The notes: a model not told the origin generated them from the sequence alone. DNA of 14,899 nt from Prosthecobacter debontii (GCA_945883455.1 CAMCXJ010000040.1:1-14899); one strand, 5' to 3'; shown: positions 7,281 through 14,370, counted from the first letter of the stretch. Program-made: numbers and translations.

Positions 7281-8396
7281 TTAAACGTTGAACCGGAACT
7301 CGATCACGTCGCCGTCTTTTACGACGTATTCCTTACCCTCGATGCGGAGCTTGCCGGCCTCCTTGGCGGCGTGCTTGGTGCCAAGCGTGACGAGATCGTC
7401 ATAGTGCACGACCTCCGCGGCGATGAAGCCGCGCTCGAAATCCGTATGGATCACGCCCGCAGCGGCAGGGGCTTTATCGCCCTGACGGATTGTCCATGCG
7501 CGGGTTTCCTGGACGCCGGTTGTTAGATAGGTGCGGAGGCCAAGGAGATGATAGACGCCGCGGATCAGGTTGGAGACACCGGAATCCTTCACTCCCATGT
7601 CGGCGAGGAATTCGGCTGCTTCCTCGGGCGCGAGGTCGGATAGCTCCTCCTCGATGCGCGCGGAAATCACGATTGCCTCCGCTCCCGAGTGCTCGGATGC
7701 GAATTTGCGTACCGCCGCCACCTGCGGATGAGAGTCGGGGTTTTCGGTTGCACCTGCGAGTTCGTTCTCTGCCACGTTGCAGGCGTAGATTGTCCGCTTT
7801 GAGGAGAGTAGGAAAAATCCTTTCACGATCTCGGCGTCGTCGGCAGAGAAATCGAGGGTCAGTGCCGGTTTGCCCTGATCGAGGTGGGGCATGATGATGT
7901 CGATCAGCTCGACCTCTTTTTTCGATTCCTTATCGCCACCCTTCGCCTTTTTCTCGCGGGAGGAGCGGCGTTTTTCCAAAGCGGACATATCGGCTAGGAT
8001 CAGCTCGGAATTGATAATCTCGATATCGCGGATCGGATCCACGGAGCCGAGCTCGTGGATGATGTCGTCGTTTTCAAAACAGCGCACCACCTGCACGATG
8101 GCGTCGGTCTCACGGATGGTGGCGAGGAACTGGTTTCCCAATCCCGCGCCCTCCGAGGCACCTTTCACAAGGCCGGCGATGTCCACGAACTCGATGGCGG
8201 TCGGCACCAGTTTCTGGGAACCGGAAATTTTCGAGAGCACGGCGAGGCGCTCGTCGGGCACCATCACGATGCCGATATTCGGGTCAATCGTGCAGAACGG
8301 ATAATTCGCCGCTTCCGCCTTTCGAGTGCGAGTGACGGCGTTGAAAAGTGTCGATTTCCCGACGTTGGGTAGTCCTACGATTCCGGCTTTGAGCAT
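7281..8396 (-). CDS. ychF: Ribosome-binding ATPase YchF (OBG-family GTPase fold)
   Basis: Translation-associated P-loop ATPase that binds the ribosome and is linked to oxidative-stress responses. It has 371 residues, close to the usual 363. Walker A is GLPNVGKST at 8-16. Next come the NYPFCTIDPN switch region, the G3 motif DIAGLVKGASEGAGLGNQF, and NVAE in place of the GTPase NKxD motif, which marks YchF as ATP-preferring. The charged helical region (ALEKRRSSREKKAKGG) is the coiled coil, and the C-terminal TGS domain ends in KEYVVKDGDVIEFRFNV. The start is fixed by MLKAGIVGLPNVG. The upstream bases are GC-rich and show neither a ribosome binding site nor a clear -10 box. argG ends 103 bases upstream on the same strand, so the two may be co-transcribed. 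Confidence 0.97.
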   Translation of the reverse strand: MLKAGIVGLPNVGKSTLFNAVTRTRKAEAANYPFCTIDPNIGIVMVPDERLAVLSKISGSQKLVPTAIEFVDIAGLVKGASEGAGLGNQFLATIRETDAIVQVVRCFENDDIIHELGSVDPIRDIEIINSELILADMSALEKRRSSREKKAKGGDKESKKEVELIDIIMPHLDQGKPALTLDFSADDAEIVKGFFLLSSKRTIYACNVAENELAGATENPDSHPQVAAVRKFASEHSGAEAIVISARIEEELSDLAPEEAAEFLADMGVKDSGVSNLIRGVYHLLGLRTYLTTGVQETRAWTIRQGDKAPAAAGVIHTDFERGFIAAEVVHYDDLVTLGTKHAAKEAGKLRIEGKEYVVKDGDVIEFRFNV

Positions 8397-8499
8397 GGCG
8401 GGCGGAGGTTGCGCGGGGCGCTTGCCTTCGGCGAGAGAAAAATGGGGCGGACAACAGGCGGCGAGACGAGGCGATAAGAGCCTGCTGCGAGAGGGATAG

Positions 8500-9780
8500 C
8501 TACTTCTGCCTCGCGACGGCTTTGAGGCGCAGGGCGTTGAGGGCTATGAATCCGGTGGCGTCGTCCTGGTTGTAGGCTTCTTCTTGGCCGCCTTCCATGG
8601 TGGCGATGGCCTCGGAATACATGCTGTGGGGAGAGCGGCGTCCGGCCTGCATGACGTTGCCCTTGTAGAGCTTCATGCGGACTTCACCGGAGACTTTTTT
8701 CTGCGTCTCGGTGACGAGCGCTTGGATCGCCTCGCGCTCGGGGGCGAACCAGAAGCCGTTGTAAACGAGCTGAGCGTATTTCGGGATTAGCGAGTCGCGG
8801 ATGTGCATCGCCTCGCGGTCGACGACGAGCGTCTCGAGGTCGCGGTGGGCGGCGAGCAGGATGGTGCCGCCGGGGGTTTCGTAGATGCCGCGCGATTTCA
8901 TGCCGACGAAGCGGTTTTCCACGATGTCCACGCGGCCGATGCCGTTGCGGCCGCCGAGTAGGTTGAGCACGCGCATCACGCCGTAGGGGGAAAGCAGGGC
9001 GTAGCCGTCCTGCTGGCCGGTGGATTTCACATCGCCGAGTTCGGAAAGGAGGGTGTCGAGGTTTTCGTGTTTCAGGCCGATGGCGTTGCCCTTTTCGAAA
9101 AGGATCTGGATGTATTCGGCGGCGTTGGGAGCTTCCTCGGGGGAAACGGAGAGGACATACATGTCAGTGTCCGCCGGGGTGGTGGCGTCGTACCACGGAT
9201 CTTCCATGGCACCGGCCTCGAAGGAGATGTGGAGGAGGTTGCGGTCCATGGAGTAGGGCTTTTTCATGGAAGCCTTGATCGGGATATTGTTCGCTTCGGC
9301 GAAGGCGATCATCTCGGCGCGGCCGGGGAACTGCTTGCGGAACTCCGCGTCGCGCCATGGGGCGATGCACTTGATATTCGGGGCGAGGGCGGCGGCGGAA
9401 AGCTCGAAGCGGACCTGGTCGTTGCCTTTTCCGGTGGCGCCGTGGGCGATGGCATCGGCTCCTTCGGCGAGGGCGATCTTGATCATGTCCGCGGTGATGC
9501 AGGGGCGGGCGATGGAGGTGCCGAGCAGGTAGCGACCCTCGTAGATCGCCCCGGCCTGGATCATGGGAAAAATGTAGTTCGCCGCGAAATCTTCTTTTAG
9601 GTCGCCGATGAAGCACTTCGACGCTCCGGTGGAGAGGGCTTTCGCTTCCAGGCCATCGAGCTCGTCGCCTTGGCCGACATCGGCGCAGTATGCGATGATC
9701 TCCGCGTTGTATCTTTCCTTGAGCCAGAGGAGGAGGACGGAGGTATCAAGGCCTCCGGAGTATGCGACGACGATTTTCAT
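8500..9780 (-). CDS. argG: Argininosuccinate synthase
   Basis: Joins citrulline and aspartate with ATP cleavage to AMP to form argininosuccinate, the penultimate step of arginine synthesis. It has 426 residues, in the range of the 400-450-residue family. The ATP-pyrophosphatase loop is AYSGGLDTS at 6-14. Further conserved stretches are LLGTSIARPCI, AHGATGKGNDQVRFE (the adenylation/citrulline region), GRNGIGRVD, and ENRFVGMKSRGIYETPGGT near the middle-to-C-terminal domain. The ATG at 9780 follows an AT-rich leader with TAATTT seven bases before it but no convincing -35 element. No other arg gene is present. Terminator-like structure downstream, before ychF, is not evident. Confidence 0.97.
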   Translation of the reverse strand: MKIVVAYSGGLDTSVLLLWLKERYNAEIIAYCADVGQGDELDGLEAKALSTGASKCFIGDLKEDFAANYIFPMIQAGAIYEGRYLLGTSIARPCITADMIKIALAEGADAIAHGATGKGNDQVRFELSAAALAPNIKCIAPWRDAEFRKQFPGRAEMIAFAEANNIPIKASMKKPYSMDRNLLHISFEAGAMEDPWYDATTPADTDMYVLSVSPEEAPNAAEYIQILFEKGNAIGLKHENLDTLLSELGDVKSTGQQDGYALLSPYGVMRVLNLLGGRNGIGRVDIVENRFVGMKSRGIYETPGGTILLAAHRDLETLVVDREAMHIRDSLIPKYAQLVYNGFWFAPEREAIQALVTETQKKVSGEVRMKLYKGNVMQAGRRSPHSMYSEAIATMEGGQEEAYNQDDATGFIALNALRLKAVARQK

Positions 9781-9891
9781 AAACTTTAAATTAAATTCTA
9801 AACCTCAACGAAGAGGGATGCGGGCGGGAAGGTAGGGGACGGGGCGGGGGAGAAAAGCGGAATCTTTCGTTTCGTTTTTAGGGCTGATTTT

Positions 9892-10012
9892 ACCACCGAG
9901 GCACAGAGAGGGAGAGGAGGACACAGGGAAGACATGGGAAAAAATGGGAAAAAATGGGACGAGGAACTTCCATCCCCTCAGTGTTCTCCCTCTTTTTCTG
10001 TGCCTCTGTGGT
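9892..10012. repeat. Long imperfect inverted repeat in the argG / histone-like spacer
   Basis: The left arm begins ACCACCGAGGCACAGAGA at 9892 and continues purine-rich to about 9928. The right arm, about 9975-10012, reads ACCACAGAGGCACAGAAAAA on the minus strand and continues GAGGGAGAACACTGAGGGG. The outer 16 bases match with one difference, and the arms stay similar with small gaps for about 37 bases. The centre is about 46 bases. The arms are polypurine on opposite strands. It resembles a mobile or REP-type palindromic unit more than a terminator. Together with the tandem repeat and the terminator it accounts for most of the 311-base gene-free stretch 9781-10091. Confidence 0.6.
9934..9958 (+). 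repeat. Short tandem repeat of a 10-base unit
   Basis: ATGGGAAAAA occurs at 9934-9943 and 9944-9953 and starts a third time at 9954 (ATGGGAC). It lies in the loop of the surrounding inverted repeat. It is not part of any gene. Confidence 0.75.
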
Positions 10013-10028
10013 CTAGAAAGCCGGATGC

Positions 10029-10068
10029 AAAATGAAAAAGCCGGACTCCTTTTCTGGGAGGCCGGCTT
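10029..10068 (-). terminator. Rho-independent terminator of the histone-like gene
   Basis: AAGCCGG (10038-10044) pairs with CCGGCTT (10062-10068), and CTCC (10046-10049) with GGAG (10057-10060), across one A/G mismatch and a T-rich loop. Read on the minus strand, the stem is followed by TTTCATTTTGC, a suitable T-rich tail. It begins 24 bases after the stop codon at 10092. Confidence 0.75.
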
Positions 10069-10091
10069 GGGAAAGAATTGGGTAAAGCGGA

Positions 10092-10358
10092 TCAGCCCTC
10101 GGTGGTTTCCTCGCTGGCGGGAGCCTCCTTGGCCACCTTTTTGGCGGGAGCCTTTTTCGCGGCGGCCTTTTTGGCAGGCGCTTTTTTCGCGGCGGCTTTC
10201 TTTGCTACGGCGGGTTTTTCACCGGGCTCGACCTTCGGAGCGGCCTTCTTTACCTTCGTTTTGGGCAACAGGCCGTTGAGCTTGGCCTGCTCCTCTTTAC
10301 GCTTCAGATAATCCGCCCGGCGGCGGCGTTTGATGATTTTGTTTGATTGCTGTCCCAT
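10092..10358 (-). CDS. Small Lys/Ala-rich histone H1-like protein
   Basis: A strongly basic 88-residue protein. The N-terminus (MGQQSNKIIKRRRRADYLKR) has four consecutive arginines and a predicted helix with mixed charges. The middle and C-terminus are Lys/Ala/Pro-rich and contain the ten-residue unit KKAAAKKAPA twice in tandem (53-62, 63-72), then a degraded copy. The end is acidic (SEETTEG). AKKAPAKK repeats are typical of H1-like and Hc2-like DNA-binding tails, so nucleoid or RNA binding is the likely role, by analogy only. The ATG at 10358 is preferred over one at 10400: the added 14 residues (Cys/Pro-rich) do not match the style of the protein. It has its own terminator and is divergent from recO, 70 bases apart. 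I believe similar RRRR...YLKRK small proteins occur in other verrucomicrobia. Confidence 0.75.
   Translation of the reverse strand: MGQQSNKIIKRRRRADYLKRKEEQAKLNGLLPKTKVKKAAPKVEPGEKPAVAKKAAAKKAPAKKAAAKKAPAKKVAKEAPASEETTEG
10143..10202 (-). repeat. Two 30-base in-frame coding repeats
   Basis: Two consecutive copies of a 30-base unit encode KKAAAKKAPA twice in the histone-like gene. Such in-frame repeats can expand or contract by slippage and make tail length variable between strains. Confidence 0.65.
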
Positions 10359-10428
10359 GGTTGCTGGACAGTGGCTAGGGCAGCGCAACGGGCGTATCAA
10401 GCCGAATCTTCATTTCCTTTCCAACCCC

Positions 10429-10959
10429 GTGATCGCTACCGAGGCCATCCTGATCCGCACCACCCGCCTGACGGACACGAGTCTCATCGTCCATTGGTTC
10501 ACCGAGAGCGACGGCTTACTCAAGACAGTGGCGAAGGGTGCGTTGCGCCCGAAGAGCGCCTTCGCGGGGAAACTTGACCTTTTTTTCTCCGGGGAGATCG
10601 GTGTTGTACCTGCCCGTAAAGGCGAGCTTCACATCCTCAGGGAGGTCGCGATTTCGAAGTGGCGGCAGGGATTACGTCGCCAATACGCAACCACGCTTAT
10701 GGCTGGATATTTTTGCCAGCTTGTCGAGGGCGCGGTCGAGCCGGGTCACGCCGACGCGCTCCTGCATGATCTTCTCCGCCGCGGGCTCGATCACCTCGAC
10801 GCCGAGGAGCCGAGCTTGAAGGCGCTACTTCATTTCGAGAGGCAGCTTGCGGAGATTTTAGGTGTGTCCGGAGCAGGCAGAGGTGAGGATGCGCTGCGCG
10901 ATCACATTGGAAAACTACCGGGAGCGAGGATGGAAATTATGGAGCGGTTGGGGGCGTGA
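10429..10959 (+). CDS. recO: DNA repair protein RecO, short form
   Basis: RecO helps load RecA onto SSB-coated single strands and anneals DNA in the RecFOR gap-repair pathway. With the GTG start at 10429 it has 176 residues, against about 240 in well-studied RecO proteins. The N-terminal OB-fold is recognisable: EAILIRTTRLTDTSLIVHWFT, then GLLKTVAKGALRPKS, and LDLFFSGEIGV (residues 5-58). A helical domain follows (QYATTLMAGYFCQLVEGAVE, then LLHFERQLAEILGV). The cysteine-rich zinc-binding part found in several RecO proteins is absent; only one Cys (about 96) is present. Upstream ATG codons at 10330 and 10357 in the same frame would overlap the divergent histone-like gene and add non-family sequence. 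No ribosome binding site is visible before the GTG. Family assignment is good, the start moderate. Confidence 0.82.
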   Translation: MIATEAILIRTTRLTDTSLIVHWFTESDGLLKTVAKGALRPKSAFAGKLDLFFSGEIGVVPARKGELHILREVAISKWRQGLRRQYATTLMAGYFCQLVEGAVEPGHADALLHDLLRRGLDHLDAEEPSLKALLHFERQLAEILGVSGAGRGEDALRDHIGKLPGARMEIMERLGA

Positions 10960-11078
10960 ATTGATCAGCATATCTGGGAGGAGTGGATACAATGATGCCG
11001 CACAGAATTGGGAATCGCGGCGGTTTTTTGCTCGCTATGGAGAAAGGTCGTGCATACCTATTATGAATAAAAACTTTT

Positions 11079-11975
11079 ATGCCCCTAGATACCGCGATAG
11101 CCAATTTCATTCAGCTTATGTTGGACCGCGCCGAAACACTCCGAACGAAAGGAAACCTTTCTGAGGCATTGCATACCGCGAACGCCGCCGTGGAGAAATG
11201 CGAGCAACAGCTGGGGCCGGATCTTGACCACATTGAGGCGTTTGTGACCTCGCTAGAAAGACGAGCGGATCTTTATCTTGAGCTGGGGCAGTTTGTCGAG
11301 GCGGCGGATGACCTGAAGCACGCGATCGACCAGCTGGACAACCGTCCGGACCGCAGCGGTCAAGTGGGCAGGCTCTACGCGCTGTTGGGAGCGGCTTATG
11401 ATGGTCAAGAACGTCCCGAGAAAGCGATTGGAGCGTGGCAAACTGCGGTAGTTTATTTGGAGAAGAACGAGCCTCCAATGCTCATGGATGTGGCGGCGCT
11501 CACGAACAATCTGGGTTTCATGGCAAAGGCCAGTGGCGATCTCGGTAAGGCAGAGGATTATTTCCTGAGGTCCCTTGAGATCATGCATGCCGAAGCGGGG
11601 GCTAAACACGAGGAGACGGCGTCGGTCTCGAACAATCTTGGGGCCGTTTATCTGGCCGCTGGTTATTTCGATCAGGCACGAGAAATGCACATGATGGCTC
11701 TGGAGACGCGCAGGGAGCTTCTAGGTGAAAATCATCCGGACACCGCGCAATCCCACAATAATCTTGCGCTGGCACTGCTGCAGACAGGTGACCGGGCTTG
11801 GGCGCGCAGGCATTTTGAAAAGGCGCTGGCCGGTTACGAGAAACTCGGCACGACCTTTGCCGAAGATCTTGAGTCGGTAGCTTCGAATTACTGTGATTTC
11901 CTGAGGGAGGAAGGTGACGCCAGCCTCGCCGACTTGATCGCCGGAAGGGTAAAAGAGGTCTTGGCCGGGGTGTGA
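11079..11975 (+). CDS. Tetratricopeptide-repeat protein, kinesin-light-chain-like
   Basis: Helical repeat protein, presumably a protein-interaction scaffold; the partner is unknown. It has 298 residues with no signal peptide or membrane segment, so it is likely cytoplasmic. About six TPR units can be followed: near 15-45 (RAETLRTKGNLSEALHTANA), 58-90, 100-135, 145-175 (LTNNLGFMAKASGDLGKAED), 185-218 (SVSNNLGAVYLAAGYFDQAR) and 228-260 (SHNNLALALLQTGDRAWARR). The later units have the NNLG...Y...G...A pattern and about 42-residue spacing typical of kinesin-light-chain-type TPRs. The ATG at 11079 follows an AT-rich stretch (TATTATGAATAAAAAC); another ATG at 11063 is out of frame. Upstream 10960-11078 is non-coding. 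proC starts 61 bases downstream with its own promoter-like box. Confidence 0.88.
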   Translation: MPLDTAIANFIQLMLDRAETLRTKGNLSEALHTANAAVEKCEQQLGPDLDHIEAFVTSLERRADLYLELGQFVEAADDLKHAIDQLDNRPDRSGQVGRLYALLGAAYDGQERPEKAIGAWQTAVVYLEKNEPPMLMDVAALTNNLGFMAKASGDLGKAEDYFLRSLEIMHAEAGAKHEETASVSNNLGAVYLAAGYFDQAREMHMMALETRRELLGENHPDTAQSHNNLALALLQTGDRAWARRHFEKALAGYEKLGTTFAEDLESVASNYCDFLREEGDASLADLIAGRVKEVLAGV

Positions 11976-12014
11976 TCTTGCTTTCCAACCAAAAATGAAG
12001 CTCGCCCCGCTCTG

Positions 12015-12036
12015 CAAAGCCCCTTAGTTTTGCGAC
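12015..12036 (+). promoter_or_regulatory. Candidate leaderless promoter of proC, with CAAAGCCCCT element
   Basis: TAGTTT (12025-12030) lies six bases before the ATG at 12037. It is preceded directly by CAAAGCCCCT (12015-12024), and the same ten bases occur at the next gene's start. The -35 region (CTCGCC, around 12001) is a poor match. No Shine-Dalgarno sequence. Confidence 0.45.
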
Positions 12037-12840
12037 ATGAAGTTAGGCGTGATTGGTTGCGGGAAAATGGGAACCGCTTTGGTGCAAGGGGCAATCCGCG
12101 CTGGCGTGGTGAAATCCGGAGAAGTGATCGGGACGGATCTGCTCGCGGCCGCAGCGCAGAATTTCTCGGCGACAACCGGCGCGAGAACCACTGCTGACAT
12201 CGGCGAGGTGCTACGTGAGAGCGATGTGATCCTGCTCTGCACGAAGCCGCAGGACATCCATGCGGCGCTTGTTGATTTCAAGCCCGATGATTCTTCCGGA
12301 AAGCTACTGATCTCGATCGCGGCGGGCGTCAGGTTGGTGGACATCGAGAACAAGGCTCCCGAGTCGGTGCGTGTGGTCCGCACCATGCCAAACACGCCCG
12401 CGCTGGTTGGTAAGGGCGCCGCCGCGTATTGCCTAGGTAGCCGTTGCCGGGAAGGCGATGAGGCCATAGTTGTATCGCTTCTCGATGCCGTTGGATTGGC
12501 CGTTCTCGTTCCCGAAAAACTGATGGATGCTGTAACGGGGCTTTCTGGAAGCGGCCCGGCCTACGTTTATCTGATGATCGAGGCCTTAGCGGACGGCGGG
12601 GTCATGGCCGGGCTTTCACGCGCCGACGCGGTCAGGCTCGCCGCTCAGACCGTAAGCGGCGCGGCAGAGATGGTGCTGCGCACTGGTGATCATCCCGCGA
12701 AGCTGAAAGATATGGTCACTTCTCCGGGTGGTACGACGATCGCCGGTTTGTCCGTGCTGGAGGGCAGGAATATCCGCTCGGCGCTGATCGATGCCGTGAT
12801 GGCCGCGACCGCACGCTCCGCCGAGCTCGGTAAGAGCTAA
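12037..12840 (+). CDS. proC: Pyrroline-5-carboxylate reductase
   Basis: NAD(P)H-dependent reduction of 1-pyrroline-5-carboxylate to L-proline, the last step of proline synthesis, in the cytoplasm. It has 267 residues, the normal length. The Rossmann-fold dinucleotide motif GCGKMG is at 7-12, CTKPQD at 68-73, RTMPNTPA at 115-122, and the C-terminal signature region TGLSGSGPAYVY at 167-178. VTSPGGTT at 227-234 is the strongest family marker. The N-terminus MKLGVIGCGKMG fixes the start at 12037. No other proline gene is nearby; it is followed after 66 bases by an envelope lipoprotein gene on the same strand. Confidence 0.97.
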   Translation: MKLGVIGCGKMGTALVQGAIRAGVVKSGEVIGTDLLAAAAQNFSATTGARTTADIGEVLRESDVILLCTKPQDIHAALVDFKPDDSSGKLLISIAAGVRLVDIENKAPESVRVVRTMPNTPALVGKGAAAYCLGSRCREGDEAIVVSLLDAVGLAVLVPEKLMDAVTGLSGSGPAYVYLMIEALADGGVMAGLSRADAVRLAAQTVSGAAEMVLRTGDHPAKLKDMVTSPGGTTIAGLSVLEGRNIRSALIDAVMAATARSAELGKS

Positions 12841-12860
12841 GGCGATGGCCCATGCGCCTT
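12839..12860 (+). terminator. Weak hairpin directly after proC
   Basis: AAGGCG (12839-12844) pairs with CGCCTT (12855-12860), extended inward by ATG/CAT (12845-12847 with 12851-12853) past a bulged G at 12854. The following CGTAATTTCCTC is only moderately T-rich, so termination may be partial. It overlaps the proC stop codon. Confidence 0.3.
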
Positions 12861-12871
12861 CGTAATTTCCT

Positions 12872-12906
12872 CTTCCACCCCGCGCCAAAGCCCCTATGTT
12901 CTCGAC
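12872..12906 (+). promoter_or_regulatory. Candidate leaderless promoter of the BamD-like gene, with CAAAGCCCCT element
   Basis: CTTCCA (12872-12877), a 17-base spacer, then TATGTT (12895-12900), six bases before the ATG at 12907. The spacer end carries CAAAGCCCCT (12886-12895), identical to the element before proC, and both genes continue ...GACATG into the start codon. Confidence 0.5.
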
Positions 12907-13842
12907 ATGACGAAGCGTTTCCCCTGTGTGTTGGCAGTAGCTGTTTTTGCGGCGCTATCCGTCTCCTGTAGCAACGATGACGATGTAATCAAGCTCGCTG
13001 GAAATACCCAAGCGGCCTCCGCAGAAGGCGAGGTGCAATATTCAAATGCCAAGGCAGCCGACGATGCCGGAAAAAGCTCATCTGCCATCAAGCAATACGG
13101 GAAGATGGCCGACAAGTATCCTTTCGCGACTTCCGCCGCGCAGGCACGTTTCCGCCAAGCGGAGCTCCTCGAACAGAAAGGCGACATCCAGAAATCCTTC
13201 GATGCCTATCAGAAATTTCTCACGCGATACGAAAGCAGCGGCCTGTATGCCAAGGCTCTCGAACGCCAGGCGCGGATGGCCCAAGCGGCGGCGGATGGCG
13301 ATGTGAAGTCGTCCTTCGCCGGCCTAAGGACTAGGCTTTCGATCGAGAAAACCGTTGAGATGCTGGCGGCTGTTCGTGACAACGCACCGCGCTCCGACAC
13401 ATCCGCGAAGGCGCAATTCACGATCGGCGAACTTTACCAAGGAAAGAAGGAGTCGAAAGATGCCATTGAGGCGTTCCGCAAACTGGTAAGCGACCAGCCG
13501 GAAAGTTCCTATGCGCCGGAAGCGCTGTTTCGCGTTGGAGTCGTCCTGTTGGAGGAGGCGGACCGCGGCAACCGGAACCAGGCGACCTTGGAGCTTTCGC
13601 GCGAGGCGTTTAGTGATTACCTGCTGCAGTATCCCGGACATTCGAAAAACGGGGAAGCCCGCAGGATGTCGGTTGACATCGGCGGACGCGAGATCAACCG
13701 CTCACTGGAGATCGCGGAGTATTATGATAAATCAGGCCAGAGCGAATCTGCCAAAATTTACTACCGTGAGGTTCTGAAGCGTGCTAGCTCCGGAGACGCC
13801 CATGACAAGGCGAAATCCCGCCTCAAAGCCCTCGGTGAGTAG
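12907..13842 (+). CDS. TPR lipoprotein, BamD/YfiO-like outer-membrane assembly factor
   Basis: Probably a periplasmic lipoprotein of the BamD type, which works with BamA in inserting beta-barrel proteins in the outer membrane. It has 311 residues, longer than E. coli BamD (245). A signal peptide (MTKRFPCVLAVAVFAALSVSC) ends in a lipobox-like LSVSC with Cys21; the -3 position is Ser rather than Leu, so lipidation is likely but not certain. TPR-like units follow: YSNAKAADDAGKSSSAIKQYGKMADKYPF near 45-72, QARFRQAELLEQKGDIQKSFDAYQKFLTRY, then AKAQFTIGELYQGKKESKDAIEAFRKLV near 170-198, and EYYDKSGQSESAKIYYREVL near the end. The 'YPxS/T...A.FR.AE' style is that of YfiO. It is followed 22 bases later by lptE. 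A generic TPR lipoprotein (CpoB-like) is the alternative. Confidence 0.78.
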   Translation: MTKRFPCVLAVAVFAALSVSCSNDDDVIKLAGNTQAASAEGEVQYSNAKAADDAGKSSSAIKQYGKMADKYPFATSAAQARFRQAELLEQKGDIQKSFDAYQKFLTRYESSGLYAKALERQARMAQAAADGDVKSSFAGLRTRLSIEKTVEMLAAVRDNAPRSDTSAKAQFTIGELYQGKKESKDAIEAFRKLVSDQPESSYAPEALFRVGVVLLEEADRGNRNQATLELSREAFSDYLLQYPGHSKNGEARRMSVDIGGREINRSLEIAEYYDKSGQSESAKIYYREVLKRASSGDAHDKAKSRLKALGE

Positions 13843-13863
13843 AAATCACCCCACCATTTTCCC

Positions 13864-14370
13864 ATGAGATTCGCACTGTTGATTCTGATCACGCTGTCGA
13901 TGGTTTCCTGCGCCGGATACAAGCTCGGCGGAGCGAAGCCGCCGTCCCTAGCCGGCGTGAAAACCATTGCCGTCCCGATGTTTTCCAACGGCACCCAGGA
14001 ACCCCGTGCCGAGGCTCTCGCGACCACGGCAGTGACCGACGCATTGGTGCTGGATGGCACTTACCGCCTTGCAGACCGTGATAGCGCCGACGCGGTGCTT
14101 GAGGGAACGCTGGGATCAATCCGATATTCCACATTGCGCAGTTCCAGGCTGGATTCCCTTTTGGCCGAGGAGCTGACGAATGAGGTCTCGATAAGCTGGA
14201 CGCTTCGTGACGCGAGGGATCCGACGAAAATCCTAGCCAGCGGCAATAGCGATGGGCACAGCAGTTTTTTCGCAGATTCCAATTTGCAAACCGCCAGACG
14301 GAATGCCCTGCCGGATGCTTTGGGAAGGGCGGGTAGAAATTTGGTGTCGAGGCTCTCTTCCGGCTTTTAG
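13864..14370 (+). CDS. lptE: LPS-assembly lipoprotein LptE
   Basis: Outer-membrane lipoprotein that forms the plug of LptD and helps place lipopolysaccharide in the outer leaflet. It has 168 residues, normal for LptE. A signal peptide (MRFALLILITLSMVSC) ends at a lipobox-like cysteine, Cys16. The mature part begins AGYKLGGAKP and continues with SLAGVKTIAVPMFSN, TDALVLDGTYRLADRD and ADAVLEGTLGSI, the usual order of the family (GY.L....P.....I.VP.F.N......L...L...). The start at 13864, 22 bases after the preceding lipoprotein gene, suggests an operon; no promoter or ribosome binding site is visible in the gap. Presence of LptE implies an LPS-bearing or at least Lpt-served outer membrane. lptD is not in the window. 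Confidence 0.88.
   Translation: MRFALLILITLSMVSCAGYKLGGAKPPSLAGVKTIAVPMFSNGTQEPRAEALATTAVTDALVLDGTYRLADRDSADAVLEGTLGSIRYSTLRSSRLDSLLAEELTNEVSISWTLRDARDPTKILASGNSDGHSSFFADSNLQTARRNALPDALGRAGRNLVSRLSSGF

Noticed and set aside
8426..8442. A small hairpin (CTTGCC / GGCGAG) between ychF and argG, considered as an argG terminator
   Set aside because: No T-run follows on the minus strand, the stem is six pairs with a three-base loop, and it could equally be chance in GC-rich DNA.
9067..9600. A 177-codon open frame on the plus strand inside argG
   Set aside because: Antisense to argG, Gly/Asp/Val-rich composition typical of a high-GC shadow frame; no family recognised.
10143..10202. Regular 30-base repeats, considered as a CRISPR-like array
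   Set aside because: They are in-frame coding repeats without spacers and explain the Lys/Ala protein tail.
10862..11164. A 100-codon frame overlapping the recO end and the TPR gene start, considered as a frame-shifted RecO C-terminus
   Set aside because: It has no RecO-like residues and overlaps the TPR gene; more likely chance.
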